Assembly: GCA_024206195.1 (NCBI GenBank)
Contig: JAAGZO010000794.1
Coordinates: 1 to 38,497, forward strand
Direction: 5' to 3'
Source of the DNA: a bacterium
Lineage (GTDB): Archaea > Nanoarchaeota > Nanoarchaeia > Woesearchaeales > UBA10216
DNA: 38,497 nt
A program made the position numbers and the translations under genes. The notes under the pieces were generated by a model, which was not told where the DNA came from, ran no database searches, and saw only the letters and a program-made list of their open reading frames with translations. Below, piece by piece: positions 1 through 8,309 of the stretch. Position 1 is the stretch's first letter; the number at the start of each line of letters is the position of its first letter.

Positions 1-2
1 CA

Positions 3-59
3 GGAACACTTCCTCATTATGAAGAAGCAATTAAGAAGTGGAAGGATATTGAACCATGA
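3..59 (+). CDS. C-terminal end of an unrecognised upstream gene (partial)
   Basis: One frame is open from the left edge and reads GTLPHYEEAIKKWKDIEP before a TGA at 57-59. That stop overlaps the ATG of the next gene as ATGA. The tight overlap and the sensible, Lys/Glu-rich composition suggest a real gene end translationally coupled to the downstream mutase. Eighteen residues are too few to name a family. A sugar-metabolism partner would fit the neighbour, but that is only inference. Confidence 0.5.
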   Translation, partial: GTLPHYEEAIKKWKDIEP

Positions 60-1390
60 GTTTCTTTAGAGAATATGACATAAGGGCTCTTGTTGGGGAA
101 GAGCTTGATGAAGCTGCAGCAAAAAGAGTTGGCCAAGCAGTTGGCACTTTCACAAAAGGGGCAGACTTTGTTGTCGGCTATGATGTTAGGGAATCATCAA
201 AATGGGTGCATGACAACTTTGTTGAAGGATTAATGAGCTGTGGATGCAAGGTAACAAGCATTGGCAATGTTCCTTCTCCAGTATTGTTCTACAATTGTAT
301 GCTGCTTAAGATGGATGGCGGAATAATTACCTCTTCACACAATCCTTATCAATACAATGGATTCAAATTTGTTAAGCAGAATGGCTGCTCATATGTTGAT
401 GAATACAAGGACCTGAGAAAGATATACGACAGCGGAGATTTTATTTCTGGCGAAGGTTCTTTGAAAACAATTGATGGAATAAAGCCTTACACAGATTTCA
501 TTCTTTCAAAAGTCAAGATTGAGAAAAAGGTAAAGATTGTTGTTGAATGCCTGCACGCTTCAGGTGGTCTTTTGGTTCCAAAGTTCTACGAAGAATTTGG
601 AATGGATGTTATTGTTTCCCACCAGGAACCAATGCCAAACTTCAATAATGAAAGACCAGAGCCAAAAGGGGAGAATCTGAAAGAAGCAGGAGCAATGGTA
701 GTTAAGGAGAATGCAAACTTTGGCGTTGCTTTAGATGGTGATTGTGATAGATCTGTTCTTATTGATGACAAAGGTAGAGAGATTAATGGCAGTGTTGCAT
801 CTGCAATATTCATTAAGGATATTTTAACAAGACAAAAAGGAAATGTTGTTGTTACAGTTGACTGCAATTCTGAGTTGAAGCAACTCTCAGAAGAGCTTGG
901 TGGTCAATTGTTCTGGTCAGAGGTAGGACATGGCTTTATTGGTAAGGTTGTTCATGAGAATAATGCTCTTTATGGCGGAGAGATGAGCTCTCACATGTGG
1001 TTTGAATTATATCCATTCTCAGATGGTTTCTTAACAGGTATTAAAATGGCAGAGATACTTGCAAGAACAGGAAGAAAGATGTCTGAGCTTGTTGATGAGA
1101 TCGAGTTTGCTCCAATGCACAAGGAATATGTTACATGCAAGAGCCACGAGCAGAAAGAGGTTGTGATAACAGCTCTGATTGACAAATACAAAGCAGAGCA
1201 GGAAAACGCAACACTTACAAGAGACGGTGTTAAGTTCTTCCTGAATGAAATTGAGTGGATTATGATAAGAAAGAGCAACAACATGCCTGAGGTCTGCTTA
1301 GTAATAGAAGCAAAGACCGAAGACAGAATCAAAGAACTCCGCGAATCCTACAAAAAGGTCATTGATGAGACAATTTCTAGTTCTAGTTAA
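56..1390 (+). CDS. Phosphohexomutase (phosphomannomutase/phosphoglucomutase family)
   Basis: Cytosolic alpha-D-phosphohexomutase of 444 residues, the usual length. It interconverts hexose 6- and 1-phosphates through a phosphoserine. The phosphoserine loop TSSHNP is at residues 92-97 (Ser94), the Mg-binding loop DGDCDR at 227-232, and the sugar-specificity loop GGEMSSH at 307-313. A C-terminal phosphate-binding domain follows. GEMS-type loops occur in PMM/PGM enzymes. GlmM cannot be excluded, and a phosphoglucosamine role would complement the glmS and glmU-like genes elsewhere in the window. The ATG overlaps the preceding stop (ATGA), suggesting coupled translation. Substrate is not decidable from sequence. 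Confidence 0.9.
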   Translation: MSFFREYDIRALVGEELDEAAAKRVGQAVGTFTKGADFVVGYDVRESSKWVHDNFVEGLMSCGCKVTSIGNVPSPVLFYNCMLLKMDGGIITSSHNPYQYNGFKFVKQNGCSYVDEYKDLRKIYDSGDFISGEGSLKTIDGIKPYTDFILSKVKIEKKVKIVVECLHASGGLLVPKFYEEFGMDVIVSHQEPMPNFNNERPEPKGENLKEAGAMVVKENANFGVALDGDCDRSVLIDDKGREINGSVASAIFIKDILTRQKGNVVVTVDCNSELKQLSEELGGQLFWSEVGHGFIGKVVHENNALYGGEMSSHMWFELYPFSDGFLTGIKMAEILARTGRKMSELVDEIEFAPMHKEYVTCKSHEQKEVVITALIDKYKAEQENATLTRDGVKFFLNEIEWIMIRKSNNMPEVCLVIEAKTEDRIKELRESYKKVIDETISSSS

Positions 1391-1404
1391 ACACCACAGC
1401 AAAG

Positions 1405-1414
1405 TTTTTAAATA
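1405..1414 (+). promoter_or_regulatory. TATA box of tRNA-Lys
   Basis: TTTTTAAATA lies about 25 bases upstream of the first base of the mature tRNA, the expected archaeal TBP spacing. It lies just downstream of the mutase stop codon. Confidence 0.6.
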
Positions 1415-1438
1415 GTTCTTTTATTCTGACATTTATAT

Positions 1439-1513
1439 GGGCCCATAGCTCAACCTGGCTAGAGCACTTGGCTCTTAACCAAGGGGTTGCGGGTTCAAAT
1501 CCCGTTGGGCCCA
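1439..1513 (+). tRNA. tRNA-Lys (CTT anticodon)
   Basis: A complete cloverleaf can be drawn. The acceptor arm GGGCCCA pairs with TGGGCCC, the D stem is GCTC/GAGC, and the anticodon stem CTTGG/CCAAG encloses loop CTCTTAA, giving anticodon CTT. The T arm is GCGGG/CCCGT with loop TTCAAAT and the discriminator base is A. No intron is present and CCA is not encoded. It reads AAG lysine codons. A microgene with a strong ribosome-binding site starts only 27 bases after it, so the two may share a transcript. Confidence 0.97.
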
Positions 1514-1539
1514 TAATATATAATCAAGGAGGTGCCAAA

Positions 1540-1605
1540 ATGGGATGCGGAGACGGAGACTGCGGCGGATGCGGCGGTGGCGGATCAGATGATGAGTCTA
1601 AATAA
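1540..1605 (+). CDS. Cys/Gly-rich microprotein, 21 aa
   Basis: A 21-codon ORF starts MGCGDGDCGGCGGGGS and ends with an acidic DDESK tail. It has a C-x4-C-x2-C spacing. The Shine-Dalgarno AAGGAGGTG lies 6 bases before the ATG and is one of the strongest in the window. A T-rich run follows the stop, as expected of an archaeal terminator. Three closely spaced Cys in a Gly-rich peptide could bind a metal, and the next gene is a cation ATPase; any functional link is inference. The AT-rich sequence just before the Shine-Dalgarno is too close to act as its own TATA box, so transcription probably comes through tRNA-Lys. No family recognised. Confidence 0.6.
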   Translation: MGCGDGDCGGCGGGGSDDESK

Positions 1606-1626
1606 TTTTTCTTTCTTTTTCTTATT
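1606..1626 (+). terminator. Oligo-T terminator after the Cys/Gly microgene
   Basis: A pyrimidine-rich tract with runs of five, three and five T begins right after the TAA. Archaeal termination commonly occurs at such U-tracts without a hairpin. Confidence 0.5.
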
Positions 1627-1672
1627 CTAAAACACAAATATTTATAAATTCAAACCTCAAAGATTAGTATAG

Positions 1673-4489
1673 ATGACCACAGAGGTTTATGCTGTAAGCC
1701 CTGAGGAGGCTCTTAAGTCCTTAAAGAGCTCTGAGGCAGGCTTGTCAAAAAAAGAGGTAGAAGATAGGCTGGAACACCATGGCTTTAATGAGCTGCCAAA
1801 GGGAAAAAAAGCCACTGCAATAGGTATTTTCCTAAGCCAATTCAAGAATGCATTAATTCTTCTCCTTGTTTTCGCTGGAATGCTCTCTATGTTTCTTGGA
1901 GAAGACATTGAGGCAATTGCAATCTTTGTCATTATTCTATTAAATACTATCCTTGGCTTTATACAGGAATTCAGGGCAGAAAAAGCAATCGAAGCATTGG
2001 AGCAATTATCAGCTCCGCAGGCAACAGTAATGCGCGATGGAAAGGCAGAGAAGATTCCTGCTAAAAACATAGTTCCTGGAGATATTCTTGTTCTTGAAGC
2101 TGGTGATATTGTTGCTGCGGATTCAAGGATTATCACCCAATCAAGCCTTCAGATTGATGAAGCATCATTAACAGGAGAGTCTGTTCCTTCAGGAAAGGTT
2201 ACAGAACCTTTCAAGATAGGCACTTCTATTGCAGACCAGGAAAACATGGCTTTCATGGGAACAATTGTAACCTATGGAAAAGGCACAAGCGTTGTTACAG
2301 GAACTGGAATGCACACAGAGCTTGGAAAGATTGCAACATCGATCCAGGAAACAGGTGAAGTGCAAACACCGCTGCAAAGAAAGTTTGCACAGCTTGCAAA
2401 ACAGATTGGTGTTATTGCAATTGTTCTCATAATAGCGGTTCTTGTGGCTGGAACACTCCAGGGAACAGCCTTCAGTAAAATGCTTCTGGTTGCAGTTGCT
2501 TTAACAGTTTCAACTGTTCCAAACTCGCTGCCAATTATAGTTACAGTAAGCCTTTCAATGGGTTCCAAGAGGCTAACAAAAAAGAATATGCTTGTCAAGA
2601 AACTGCCTGCTGCAGAAAGCCTTGGCGCTGTAACAATGATCTGCTCTGACAAGACAGGAACAATAACAAAGAACCAGATGACTGTCACGGATATTTTCAC
2701 AAATAATGAGATACTTAAAGTTAGCGGAACTGGCTATGAGCCAAAAGGAAGCTTCCATCTAAATAACAAAGATGTTGATTCAAAGCACATCGAGCTTTTA
2801 TTAAGAACAGGTTTTCTCTGTAACAATGCAAAGCTTGTAGAAGATAAAAACAAGTTCAGCATCATTGGAGATCCTACAGAAGGCTCGCTGATTGTTCTTG
2901 GAAGAAAAGGGAATCTTACTGAAAACTCATTAAAAGCAAAATTCACTTTTGTTGAAGAGCTTCCATTTGATTCTGACAGAAAGTGCATGTCATCTATCTA
3001 TAAGAATAATTCAAGCAGAAAAACAGAGGCCTATGTAAAAGGTGCTCCTGATTTGCTGCTAAAAGCATGCGATAGAATAATAATCAATGGAAAAGTCAAG
3101 AAGCTAACTCCAAAAGACAGGAAGAACATTCTAAAGATGAATGATTCCTTTGCTAATAAAGCGCTACGTGTTCTTTCTCTTGCTTATAGAGAGGTTCCTG
3201 CAACAAAGAAGTTCAGCATCAAGTCTGTTGAGCGAAACCTGATATTTATTGGCCTTGTTGGAATGATTGACCCTCCAAGAGAGGGTGTTAAAGAGGCAAT
3301 AACGCAGTGCAGTGAAGCAGGAATCAGGGTAATGATCATAACTGGAGACCACGCAATAACAACACGTGCTGTTGGAGAACAAATCGGCTTATTCAAAGAA
3401 GGGGATGTTGTTCTTACAGGAGATGAGGTTGAAAAGCTCACTGATGAGCAGCTGACAAAAAAGATTGACAATGTAAGGATTATTGCCCGTGCATTACCAA
3501 TACAGAAATCAAGGGTTGTTGATGCTTTGAAAAAGCACGGCCACATTGTTGCAATGACTGGTGATGGTGTTAATGATGCTCCTGCTTTGAAAAAAGCAGA
3601 TATTGGGATTGCAATGGGTATCACTGGAACTGATGTTTCAAAAGAGGTTTCAAAGGCAATTCTTGTTGATGATAATTTCACAACAATTGTAAAAGCAGTT
3701 GGTGAAGGAAGGAATATTTATGATAAGATGATCAAGTCTGCAAAGTATCTTCTTTCCTGCAATGCAGGCGAGATAACAGCTGTTTTCATGGCAATAATGT
3801 TAAGATTCCCACTGCCACTTCTTCCACTTCAGATTCTTTTGATGAATCTTCTTACAGATGATTTCCCTGCTTTAGGGCTTGGCTTTGAAAAAAGTGAAAA
3901 AGGTGTTATGAGTAGGCCTCCAAGGGATCCAAAGGCAAAACCTATCACAAGGAGAATCTTTGCATCAATAGTTTTGTTTGGACTGATAATGGGTCTAGGA
4001 ACGCTATTCATGTTTGCAAGCAGCAAAGGTATGATGCAGACTGTAAATATTCAGGGACATGAAATAATCGGTGACTGGAACTATGCCGGCTCTTACAATG
4101 CGTTTGTAGAAAGCAATCCTTTAACAGGAAATGAAGCAGTTAATGCGATAATTGAAGCAAAGAAAGAAGTCCTTCTAGCTTTATCAAGAACCATTGCATT
4201 CACAACGCTGGTTATGTTCCAGATGTTTGCTGTGATGAGTAGCAGAACACTCTTTCACTCATTCAAGTCTCTTAATCCATTCTCAAACCTTTGGTTATTG
4301 GGAGCAGTCTGCCTTTCATTGACAATACAGGTAATTGTAATCTACTGGACTCCACTGCAAAAAATCTTTGGAACAGTTGCAATTTCACTTTCAGATTGGC
4401 TTATGATACTGGTTATTTCAAGCCTTGGCTTTGTAATGATGGAAGTGAGCAAGTTCTTTGTGAATCCTAAAAAAGGAGATATTCACTAA
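1673..4489 (+). CDS. P-type cation-transporting ATPase (P2-like)
   Basis: Integral membrane ion pump of 938 residues, close to SERCA/PMCA-type length. The actuator loop TGES is at 167-170, the phosphorylated Asp326 sits in DKTGT, and the hinge TGDGVNDAP starts at 629. Transmembrane segments are grouped around residues 60-100, 245-300 and the C-terminal third. The M5 and M6 ion-site motifs CNAGE and MNLLTDD are conserved. The M4 motif is VPNSLP (Asn284) where Ca-ATPases have VPEGLP, so the usual site Glu is absent and the ion is uncertain. The box TATTTATAAAT at 1639-1649 lies 28 bases before the ATG, implying a leaderless message. Ca2+, Na+ or another cation is possible. Confidence 0.93.
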   Translation: MTTEVYAVSPEEALKSLKSSEAGLSKKEVEDRLEHHGFNELPKGKKATAIGIFLSQFKNALILLLVFAGMLSMFLGEDIEAIAIFVIILLNTILGFIQEFRAEKAIEALEQLSAPQATVMRDGKAEKIPAKNIVPGDILVLEAGDIVAADSRIITQSSLQIDEASLTGESVPSGKVTEPFKIGTSIADQENMAFMGTIVTYGKGTSVVTGTGMHTELGKIATSIQETGEVQTPLQRKFAQLAKQIGVIAIVLIIAVLVAGTLQGTAFSKMLLVAVALTVSTVPNSLPIIVTVSLSMGSKRLTKKNMLVKKLPAAESLGAVTMICSDKTGTITKNQMTVTDIFTNNEILKVSGTGYEPKGSFHLNNKDVDSKHIELLLRTGFLCNNAKLVEDKNKFSIIGDPTEGSLIVLGRKGNLTENSLKAKFTFVEELPFDSDRKCMSSIYKNNSSRKTEAYVKGAPDLLLKACDRIIINGKVKKLTPKDRKNILKMNDSFANKALRVLSLAYREVPATKKFSIKSVERNLIFIGLVGMIDPPREGVKEAITQCSEAGIRVMIITGDHAITTRAVGEQIGLFKEGDVVLTGDEVEKLTDEQLTKKIDNVRIIARALPIQKSRVVDALKKHGHIVAMTGDGVNDAPALKKADIGIAMGITGTDVSKEVSKAILVDDNFTTIVKAVGEGRNIYDKMIKSAKYLLSCNAGEITAVFMAIMLRFPLPLLPLQILLMNLLTDDFPALGLGFEKSEKGVMSRPPRDPKAKPITRRIFASIVLFGLIMGLGTLFMFASSKGMMQTVNIQGHEIIGDWNYAGSYNAFVESNPLTGNEAVNAIIEAKKEVLLALSRTIAFTTLVMFQMFAVMSSRTLFHSFKSLNPFSNLWLLGAVCLSLTIQVIVIYWTPLQKIFGTVAISLSDWLMILVISSLGFVMMEVSKFFVNPKKGDIH

Positions 4490-4543
4490 CATTAAGTAGT
4501 TACAAACGAAAGATTTAAAAAGGGTTATTCGTTGACTTAATGA

Positions 4544-6076
4544 ATGACAGGTATAAAAGTATCAAACAATCGAATAGATAAACATTTCAATGAACTTTCT
4601 TTAATAGGTAATCTGCCATACGGTGGTTTCACAAGAGCATCTTGGTCTGTAGAAGAAAGCATAGCTTTCGAATATATCAAAGGCAGAGCAGAGAAAGCAG
4701 GTCTTATCACTACCTATGATGGCATAGGAAATCTTCTTGTAATGCTTCCAGGAGAAACAGAAGAAATGGTTATGACTGGTTCACACCTTGACACAGTTCC
4801 TGAAGGTGGAAACTTTGATGGAGCAGTAGGTATTGTTGCAGGCATTGAATCATTAGTATCAATAAAGGAATCTGGATTGCCATTAAAGAAAGGTTTAGGC
4901 CTTGTTGTCTGGCGTGGAGAGGAATCCGGAACATTTAATCAGGCTTACAAAGGAAGCAAAGGTGCTTTTGGTGAGAGCTTTGGATTTGACATCCTACAAA
5001 AAGAATACAAAGGGCAAACACTTGAGGATGCAATAAAGAGTGAAGGCTTTGACCCGTCATTTTTCCGTGAGCAAAAGCCAACCTTAACACAAGAATATGT
5101 TGACATGATTGCTGCGCTTTTAGAGCAGCACATTGAACAGGGAAATCTGCTTGAAACAAAGGGTTTAGACATAGGCATTGTTAATGCTGTTAGAAATCCT
5201 TCAAGAGCAAGCATTGAATTGGCTGGTGATAATTACTGCGGAGACATCTGCACTGCAAAGATATTGGTTCAACTGGACAGGCTTGCTCAAAGTAAAGATA
5301 ATGACCTTGTTCAGACAATTGGAGTAATCAACACTGAAAAAGCTCCTAAGGGTCCAATAAAAACAAATGCAATGACTAAGGTATCTGGATACTGTGAAGT
5401 AAGGATGGATACCAGCCATGAATATGTTAAGAGAATAATTGATGATGTTGCTGAAAGATTGAAAGTAGAAATTACACCCAATCCTAATTGCGGAGATCCT
5501 TTCTATGAAATTAGAGGAAACTTTGACCATTCAGGCGCAACACCAATGGGACCTGAATTCAGAAAGGATGCAAACCTTGCTGCAGCATACATTATTAGTG
5601 ATGCTTATGACGCTGGCCAGATTACAACTGCTCAGATCAATTATCCAAAAGGGACAAACCCGCATTTCATTGTTGACATAAGAAGCACTGAAAAAGTTTT
5701 CAAAGATGAATACACACAAAACGCAATGGAAATAATCAAGAATGTTGCAGGTTTCTTTGGTTTCCAACGCAACATATTAAGTCAAAGCTCAGAAGACCCT
5801 GTTGAAAAACTGGATGAACAGATAATTGAGCTAACCAAGCAGGAATGCGATAAACTTGGTTATTCGTATGAAGTCATGCCAAGCGGAGCAGGCCATGATT
5901 TTGCAGTTGTTTCTAAGCAAAAGCACAGCAACGGTCTTTTCATACCTACAGGTGCACAATTTATTCAGTGTATTGAAGGAAAGAGCCACTGCGTAGAAGA
6001 AGCAATTAGGCAAGAAGATGCGCACAAAGGAGCACATCTTCACGCAAACCTATTGTATCAGCTTTCTGCTATTTAG
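4544..6076 (+). CDS. M20-family amidohydrolase (hydantoinase/carbamoylase type), enlarged
   Basis: Zinc-dependent hydrolase of the AllC / N-carbamoyl-amino-acid hydrolase branch, expected to cleave C-N bonds in ureido or amide compounds. Di-zinc ligands fit His81 (GSHLDTVPEGG), Asp92 (FDGAVG), Glu126/127 (RGEESG), His196 (EQHIEQG) and His451 (GAGHDF). The lid motif HSGATPM starts at His329. At 510 residues it is about 100 longer than the usual 410. The extra part lies between His196 and His329, where relatives have about 35 residues, and looks like a second, degenerate lid domain. A TATA box (GATTTAAAAAG, 4512-4522) places the start of transcription near the ATG. Substrate unknown. Confidence 0.88.
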   Translation: MTGIKVSNNRIDKHFNELSLIGNLPYGGFTRASWSVEESIAFEYIKGRAEKAGLITTYDGIGNLLVMLPGETEEMVMTGSHLDTVPEGGNFDGAVGIVAGIESLVSIKESGLPLKKGLGLVVWRGEESGTFNQAYKGSKGAFGESFGFDILQKEYKGQTLEDAIKSEGFDPSFFREQKPTLTQEYVDMIAALLEQHIEQGNLLETKGLDIGIVNAVRNPSRASIELAGDNYCGDICTAKILVQLDRLAQSKDNDLVQTIGVINTEKAPKGPIKTNAMTKVSGYCEVRMDTSHEYVKRIIDDVAERLKVEITPNPNCGDPFYEIRGNFDHSGATPMGPEFRKDANLAAAYIISDAYDAGQITTAQINYPKGTNPHFIVDIRSTEKVFKDEYTQNAMEIIKNVAGFFGFQRNILSQSSEDPVEKLDEQIIELTKQECDKLGYSYEVMPSGAGHDFAVVSKQKHSNGLFIPTGAQFIQCIEGKSHCVEEAIRQEDAHKGAHLHANLLYQLSAI

Positions 6077-6082
6077 CAAAAG

Positions 6083-6092
6083 ATATTTAAAC
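6083..6092 (+). promoter_or_regulatory. TATA box of the slipin gene
   Basis: ATATTTAAAC sits about 36 bases before the ATG at 6124, leaving room for a short leader. The predicted start of transcription, near 6112, falls inside the palindrome at 6099-6118. Confidence 0.5.
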
Positions 6093-6098
6093 ACAAAA

Positions 6099-6118
6099 CA
6101 CCAGAATTCATTCTGGTG
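6099..6118. promoter_or_regulatory. Perfect palindrome over the slipin transcription start (operator candidate)
   Basis: CACCAGAATTCATTCTGGTG consists of two 9-base arms that are exact reverse complements around TC. It lies between the TATA box and the ATG. This geometry suits a dimeric repressor or a 5' hairpin. The binding protein is unknown. Confidence 0.5.
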
Positions 6119-6123
6119 ATAGC

Positions 6124-6876
6124 ATGGAAATATTATTAGGTACCATTGGTGTAGGAATTGTTGTATTCATTCTTTCTGGATTAAAGGTTGTTAATCAATA
6201 TGAGCTGGGAGTTAAGTTCACACTTGGTAAGTTCAGCGGCATAATGCATCCTGGCCTGAAGATTGTTATTCCAATATTCCAAACCTGGAGAAGGGTTGAC
6301 ATGAGAATAATAGTCACTGACGTGCCGCATCAGGATGCTATCACAAAGGATAACGTAACAGTAAAGGTGAATGCTGTTTTGTATTACAAGGTCATGAATG
6401 CTGAAACTGCTGTTATAAAAGTTGAGCATTACCAGTTTGCTGTAAGTCAGCTTGCGCAGACAACAATGAGAGATGTTGTTGGAAGTGTTTCACTGGATGA
6501 CTTACTAAGCAACAGAGAGACAATTTCAAACAAGATAAGGGATCTTGTTGACAAGGCAACAGACCCTTGGGGAATAAAGGTTGAGAGTGTTGAATTAAAA
6601 GATATAGAGCTTCCGCCAGACATGGTTAGAGTAATGGCAAAGCAGGCAGAAGCAGAAAGAGAAAAGAGAGCTGTTATTATCAAAGCAGGTGGAGAGGTTA
6701 TTGCTGCGCAGAACATAAGCAAGGCTGCAAAGACTCTTTCAGACTCTACAGGAGCTCTGCATCTGAGAACACTTCACACTCTGAACGACTTGAGTTCTGA
6801 TAAGAGCAACACAGTGATCCTGGCTCTGCCAATCGAAGTGCTCAGAGCTGTAGAAAACATGGGAAAGAAAAAGTAA
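6124..6876 (+). CDS. Slipin / stomatin-like SPFH (band 7) membrane protein
   Basis: Membrane-scaffold protein of 250 residues. One N-terminal transmembrane helix (about residues 3-20) is followed by the SPFH domain, with typical segments NQYELGVKFTLGKFSG, PGLKIVIPIFQ and IELPPDMVRVMAKQAEAERE. A helical, Ala-rich C-terminal region probably mediates oligomers. Slipins are often encoded beside an NfeD protein or membrane protease. Neither is adjacent here, as the neighbours are the M20 enzyme and ftsZ. The promoter region carries a perfect palindrome, so the gene may be individually regulated, for example by membrane stress. Confidence 0.93.
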   Translation: MEILLGTIGVGIVVFILSGLKVVNQYELGVKFTLGKFSGIMHPGLKIVIPIFQTWRRVDMRIIVTDVPHQDAITKDNVTVKVNAVLYYKVMNAETAVIKVEHYQFAVSQLAQTTMRDVVGSVSLDDLLSNRETISNKIRDLVDKATDPWGIKVESVELKDIELPPDMVRVMAKQAEAEREKRAVIIKAGGEVIAAQNISKAAKTLSDSTGALHLRTLHTLNDLSSDKSNTVILALPIEVLRAVENMGKKK

Positions 6877-6970
6877 TTTTTAAGAAATCCCTCGAGAATA
6901 GCAACGCTTTGCACAAACTTTATATAGAAGCAGTCAAATAAAAGATAGTGAAATAAGGAGGGGTTGCAAA

Positions 6971-8086
6971 TTGGAAAGCATGATTAGAGACGCAATGGAA
7001 AATTCTCATATTGATAATTCTCAAAAGCCTAGGCAGGCCCATGCAATTGACGCAGAGCTTGCTGAACTGCTTTCAAAGCACAAGGCAACAATTAAAGTTG
7101 TTGGTGCTGGCGGAGCAGGAAACAACACAATCAACAGAATAACAGAGGTTGGTGTTGTTGGCGCTGAAACCCTTGGCATAAACACAGATGCTCAGGATCT
7201 ACTTTACACTTCATCTGACAAGAAAATTCTCATAGGACGTGAACTCACACAAGGTCTTGGTGCAGGTTCTAACCCAAAGATTGGTGAAGAAGCTGCAAGA
7301 GAGAGTGAACATGACATCAAGCAAGCGTTACAGAATGCAGACATGGTCTTTGTTACTTGTGGATTAGGTGGAGGCACAGGAACAGGTTCTGCACCAGTTG
7401 TTGCAGACGTTGCAAAGAAGATGGGTGCCCTTGTAGTTGGCATCGTCACCTTGCCATTTATGATGGAAGGAAACAAGAGGTATGAGAACGCTGTTGGAGG
7501 CCTTGAAAGGCTGGAAAATGTTGTTGATACCCTTATTGTGATACCAAATGACAAGCTTATTGAGCTTGCTCCTGACCTGCCATTGCATACTGCATTCAAG
7601 GTTGCAGACGAGATTCTTACAAATGCTGTAAAAGGCATTGCAGAAATGGTTACAAAAGCAGGATTGATTAATCTTGATTTTGCTGACATAAGAGCAGTAA
7701 TGGGAGAAGCAGGTGTTGCTCTGATTGGAGTTGGCGAGAGCGACTCAGAAAACAGAGCAGTTGAGGCTGTTGAAAAAGCAATACAAAATCCTCTTCTTGA
7801 CGTTGACATAGGAGGCGCTCAAGGAGCTCTTATCAATGTTGCTGGTGGCCCTGATATGACTCTTGATGAAGCAAGAAAAGTGGTTGAAGCTGTCTCTGAA
7901 AAGCTGGATGACGACGCAAAAATCATCTGGGGAGCCCAGATATATGATGATCTTGCCAAGACAATAAGGGCGATGCTGATAGTAACAGGGGTCAAATCTT
8001 CCCAAATCAAGGGAAGCTCAGAATTCTCCTCTGATGCAAGGAAAAAGGACATAGAAAGCGAGCTCGGCATAGAGTTCATTGACTAA
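6971..8086 (+). CDS. ftsZ: Cell division GTPase FtsZ
   Basis: Tubulin-fold GTPase that forms the division ring; 371 residues. The tubulin signature GGGTGTGS is at 133-140. The N-terminal nucleotide loop GAGGAGNNTINR and the C-terminal FtsZ domain (GGPDMTLDEARKVVEAV) are present. The tail ends ELGIEFID, as in archaeal FtsZ1-type proteins. The start is best placed at TTG 6971. AAGGAGGGGT at 6955-6964 is spaced about 7 bases from it, whereas the in-frame ATG at 6980 would be too far. The TATA box CTTTATATAG is at 6918-6927. The gene lies just upstream of secE-spt5-rpl11, a common archaeal arrangement. Confidence 0.97.
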   Translation: MESMIRDAMENSHIDNSQKPRQAHAIDAELAELLSKHKATIKVVGAGGAGNNTINRITEVGVVGAETLGINTDAQDLLYTSSDKKILIGRELTQGLGAGSNPKIGEEAARESEHDIKQALQNADMVFVTCGLGGGTGTGSAPVVADVAKKMGALVVGIVTLPFMMEGNKRYENAVGGLERLENVVDTLIVIPNDKLIELAPDLPLHTAFKVADEILTNAVKGIAEMVTKAGLINLDFADIRAVMGEAGVALIGVGESDSENRAVEAVEKAIQNPLLDVDIGGAQGALINVAGGPDMTLDEARKVVEAVSEKLDDDAKIIWGAQIYDDLAKTIRAMLIVTGVKSSQIKGSSEFSSDARKKDIESELGIEFID

Positions 8087-8094
8087 AAACGTAA

Positions 8095-8105
8095 GATTTA
8101 AAAAG
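8095..8105 (+). promoter_or_regulatory. TATA box of the secE-spt5 operon
   Basis: GATTTAAAAAG is 29 bases before the secE ATG, predicting a leaderless secE start. The same box type precedes the M20 gene. Confidence 0.55.
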
Positions 8106-8128
8106 CAAGACAATTTCTTTTTTTATAT

Positions 8129-8308
8129 ATGCAGCTTCTAACTAAGCTTAAAGGTTTTGCTATTGAATGCAAAAGAGTACTCAGGGTTACAAAGAAGCCT
8201 ACGAACTTCGAGTTCAAGACTATAGTAAAGGTATCTGCACTCGGAATAGTGTTAATAGGCTTAGTAGGGTTCATACTTTACTTAGTTAAGAACCTGATAA
8301 CAGGATAA
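8129..8308 (+). CDS. secE: Protein translocase subunit SecE (Sec61 gamma)
   Basis: Short tail-anchored subunit of the SecYEG translocon, 59 residues. An amphipathic N-terminal helix carries the conserved FAIECKRVLRVTKKPT segment, then FEFKTIVKVSALG leads into one transmembrane helix (about 33-56). Length and sequence match archaeal SecE. The gene is followed after one base by the spt5 ATG, so the two are coupled in one operon, the conserved archaeal order. Confidence 0.95.
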   Translation: MQLLTKLKGFAIECKRVLRVTKKPTNFEFKTIVKVSALGIVLIGLVGFILYLVKNLITG

Positions 8309-8309
8309 A

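Noticed and set aside
3184..3681. 165-codon minus-strand ORF
   Set aside because: It is antisense to the P-type ATPase and its composition is a mirror of the real gene.
4540..4581. ATG four bases before the M20 start
   Set aside because: It opens a 13-codon frame only; the ATG at 4544 reads into the conserved enzyme.
7204..7809. 201-codon minus-strand ORF
   Set aside because: It is antisense to ftsZ, Ser/Ala-rich and without promoter; a shadow of codon bias.
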